Notes under the pieces: generated by a model | Seen by the model: only the letters and a program-made list of their open reading frames with translations | The model's database searches: none | Told to the model about the DNA's origin: nothing | Source of the DNA: Alentia gelatinosa | Taxonomy: Eukaryota > Annelida > Polychaeta > Phyllodocida > Polynoidae | DNA: 64,000 nucleotides | NCBI GenBank assembly: GCA_950022655.1 | Contig: OX465580.1 | Span: forward strand, 93,142,797-93,206,796 | Direction: 5' to 3' | Translations under genes and position numbers: made by a program | Shown here: piece after piece, positions 63,268-64,000 of the stretch | Position numbering within the stretch: the stretch's first letter is position 1 | Layout: each line of letters starts with the position of its first letter

Positions 63268-63424
63268 GTGGCGTGGTGTCTCAGTGGTTAAGGCACTGGA
63301 TCCGTAACACCAAGGTTGAGGGACTTTGTGAGTCCCACTGCAGCCATATTTCTCCTTCATCTCCAGCCGTGGTAGACTAATAGAACATATAGGGCTTTAA
63401 AACTACCCAAACAAACAAAAAACA
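63268..63424 (+). mobile_element. tRNA-derived SINE, second copy
   Basis: The head 'GGTGTCTCAGTGGTTAAGG' is a clear tRNA A box. 'GGACTTTGTGAGTCCC' is a B-box region that has lost the GGTTCGA core. It then shares 'TTTCTCCTTCATC', a 'GTGGTAGA' stretch and a 'CTAATAGAACATA' tail with the copy at 20889, ending in CAAACAAACAAAAA. At about 157 bp it lacks the middle of the longer copy. Confidence 0.8.
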
Positions 63425-64000
63425 CTTCGGACTTGATTTGTGGTTGTTTTCATTCAGATGAAAATACTGAGTGAGGTATTTGCTTGGCTATCATTTCAAC
63501 GTGGTGTTAGAGTAAAAAGAGAGAAAGACGAGGATACTTTAGGAGATTTACCAAATTGAATTGATGGATGCTGTTCTTGCCATACGGTGGTGCAGATTCA
63601 GTCAACCCCGATCAGGAAGAAGAATATATTTGTATGGTAGGAACTTAAAGCATATGACTATGGTATTATCATCTTTCGAATTCAATTGCAATTCATATAG
63701 TAACCACTAAATGCATAGAATAATATGACATTAGATATTTAATATATCAAATTTCTCTTAAAAGGAGAATTTATTCAAATCTGGAAGAGCTTCAACTCCT
63801 TTTGGACAGAAGTTCAGAAAGCCTACCAATAGAGCGCACATAACGACCGTTCTAGGTTTGTGAAGGTGCCAAGAATGGTAATTGCACTGGTTGTTCTGCA
63901 GTAACATCGAGTACAAAATGCTTAGTTTGCCAAAGTATTCTACAAGACTGCCAACTGCCGCAGTGCTAGCATGCCAGATTTCTTATTTCCAGGATTGGAA
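63425..64000. other. Gene-free right edge
   Basis: AT-rich, nothing supported. Confidence 0.5.

Overview
The window looks like non-coding nuclear DNA from a multicellular animal, most likely a marine invertebrate. It is AT-rich with local CpG-rich patches, and it carries non-LTR (LINE) retrotransposon remnants, tRNA-derived SINEs, small inverted-repeat DNA transposons (MITEs) and microsatellites. There are no bacterial-style operons. A mollusc or another lophotrochozoan, or a lancelet-like animal, would fit, but I cannot fix the phylum from the sequence. I found no host protein-coding exon I could defend. The only long reading frame with clear protein homology is the LINE endonuclease at the left edge (336 codons, cut by the window). 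Most other frames of 60-150 codons look like chance.

Layout. 1-1008: LINE endonuclease, minus strand. 1.2-4.4 kb: degenerate tandem repeats, a 22-base G run and a 15-bp direct-repeat pair. 4.4-5.4 kb: a broken LINE reverse transcriptase 3' end, minus strand. 5.4-19 kb: mostly featureless, with a CpG-rich patch near 10.7 kb and a paired cAMP-response element (CRE) near 14.2 kb. 19-21.2 kb: a SINE tail and a full tRNA-derived SINE. 24.7-27 kb: a CpG-rich patch and two small DNA transposons. 28 kb: a paired octamer site. 32-34.2 kb: a 21-bp minisatellite broken by a MITE-like insertion, then a promoter-like CRE/NRF1 patch, then another MITE. 38-46 kb: a hairpin repeat, promoter-like CpG patches (40.7, 43.4 and 45.5 kb) and a homeodomain-site cluster. 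47-50 kb: another palindromic repeat copy and a LINE tail. 55.3 kb: a strong CTCF-like motif. 57.4 kb: a second copy of the 34-kb MITE. 60.0-61.3 kb: a LINE 3' end split by a 453-bp MITE with exact TTAA duplications. 63.3 kb: a second tRNA-SINE.

Nothing here works as a gene system. The most solid findings are the transposon archaeology: a nested TTAA element whose empty site can be read from the interrupted LINE frame, several two-copy MITE families, and a SINE family with three copies. The regulatory-looking part is an excess of perfect CRE palindromes (seven seen, about one expected), partly within CpG-rich patches. This suggests an intergenic or intronic regulatory region, but that is inference from motifs only.
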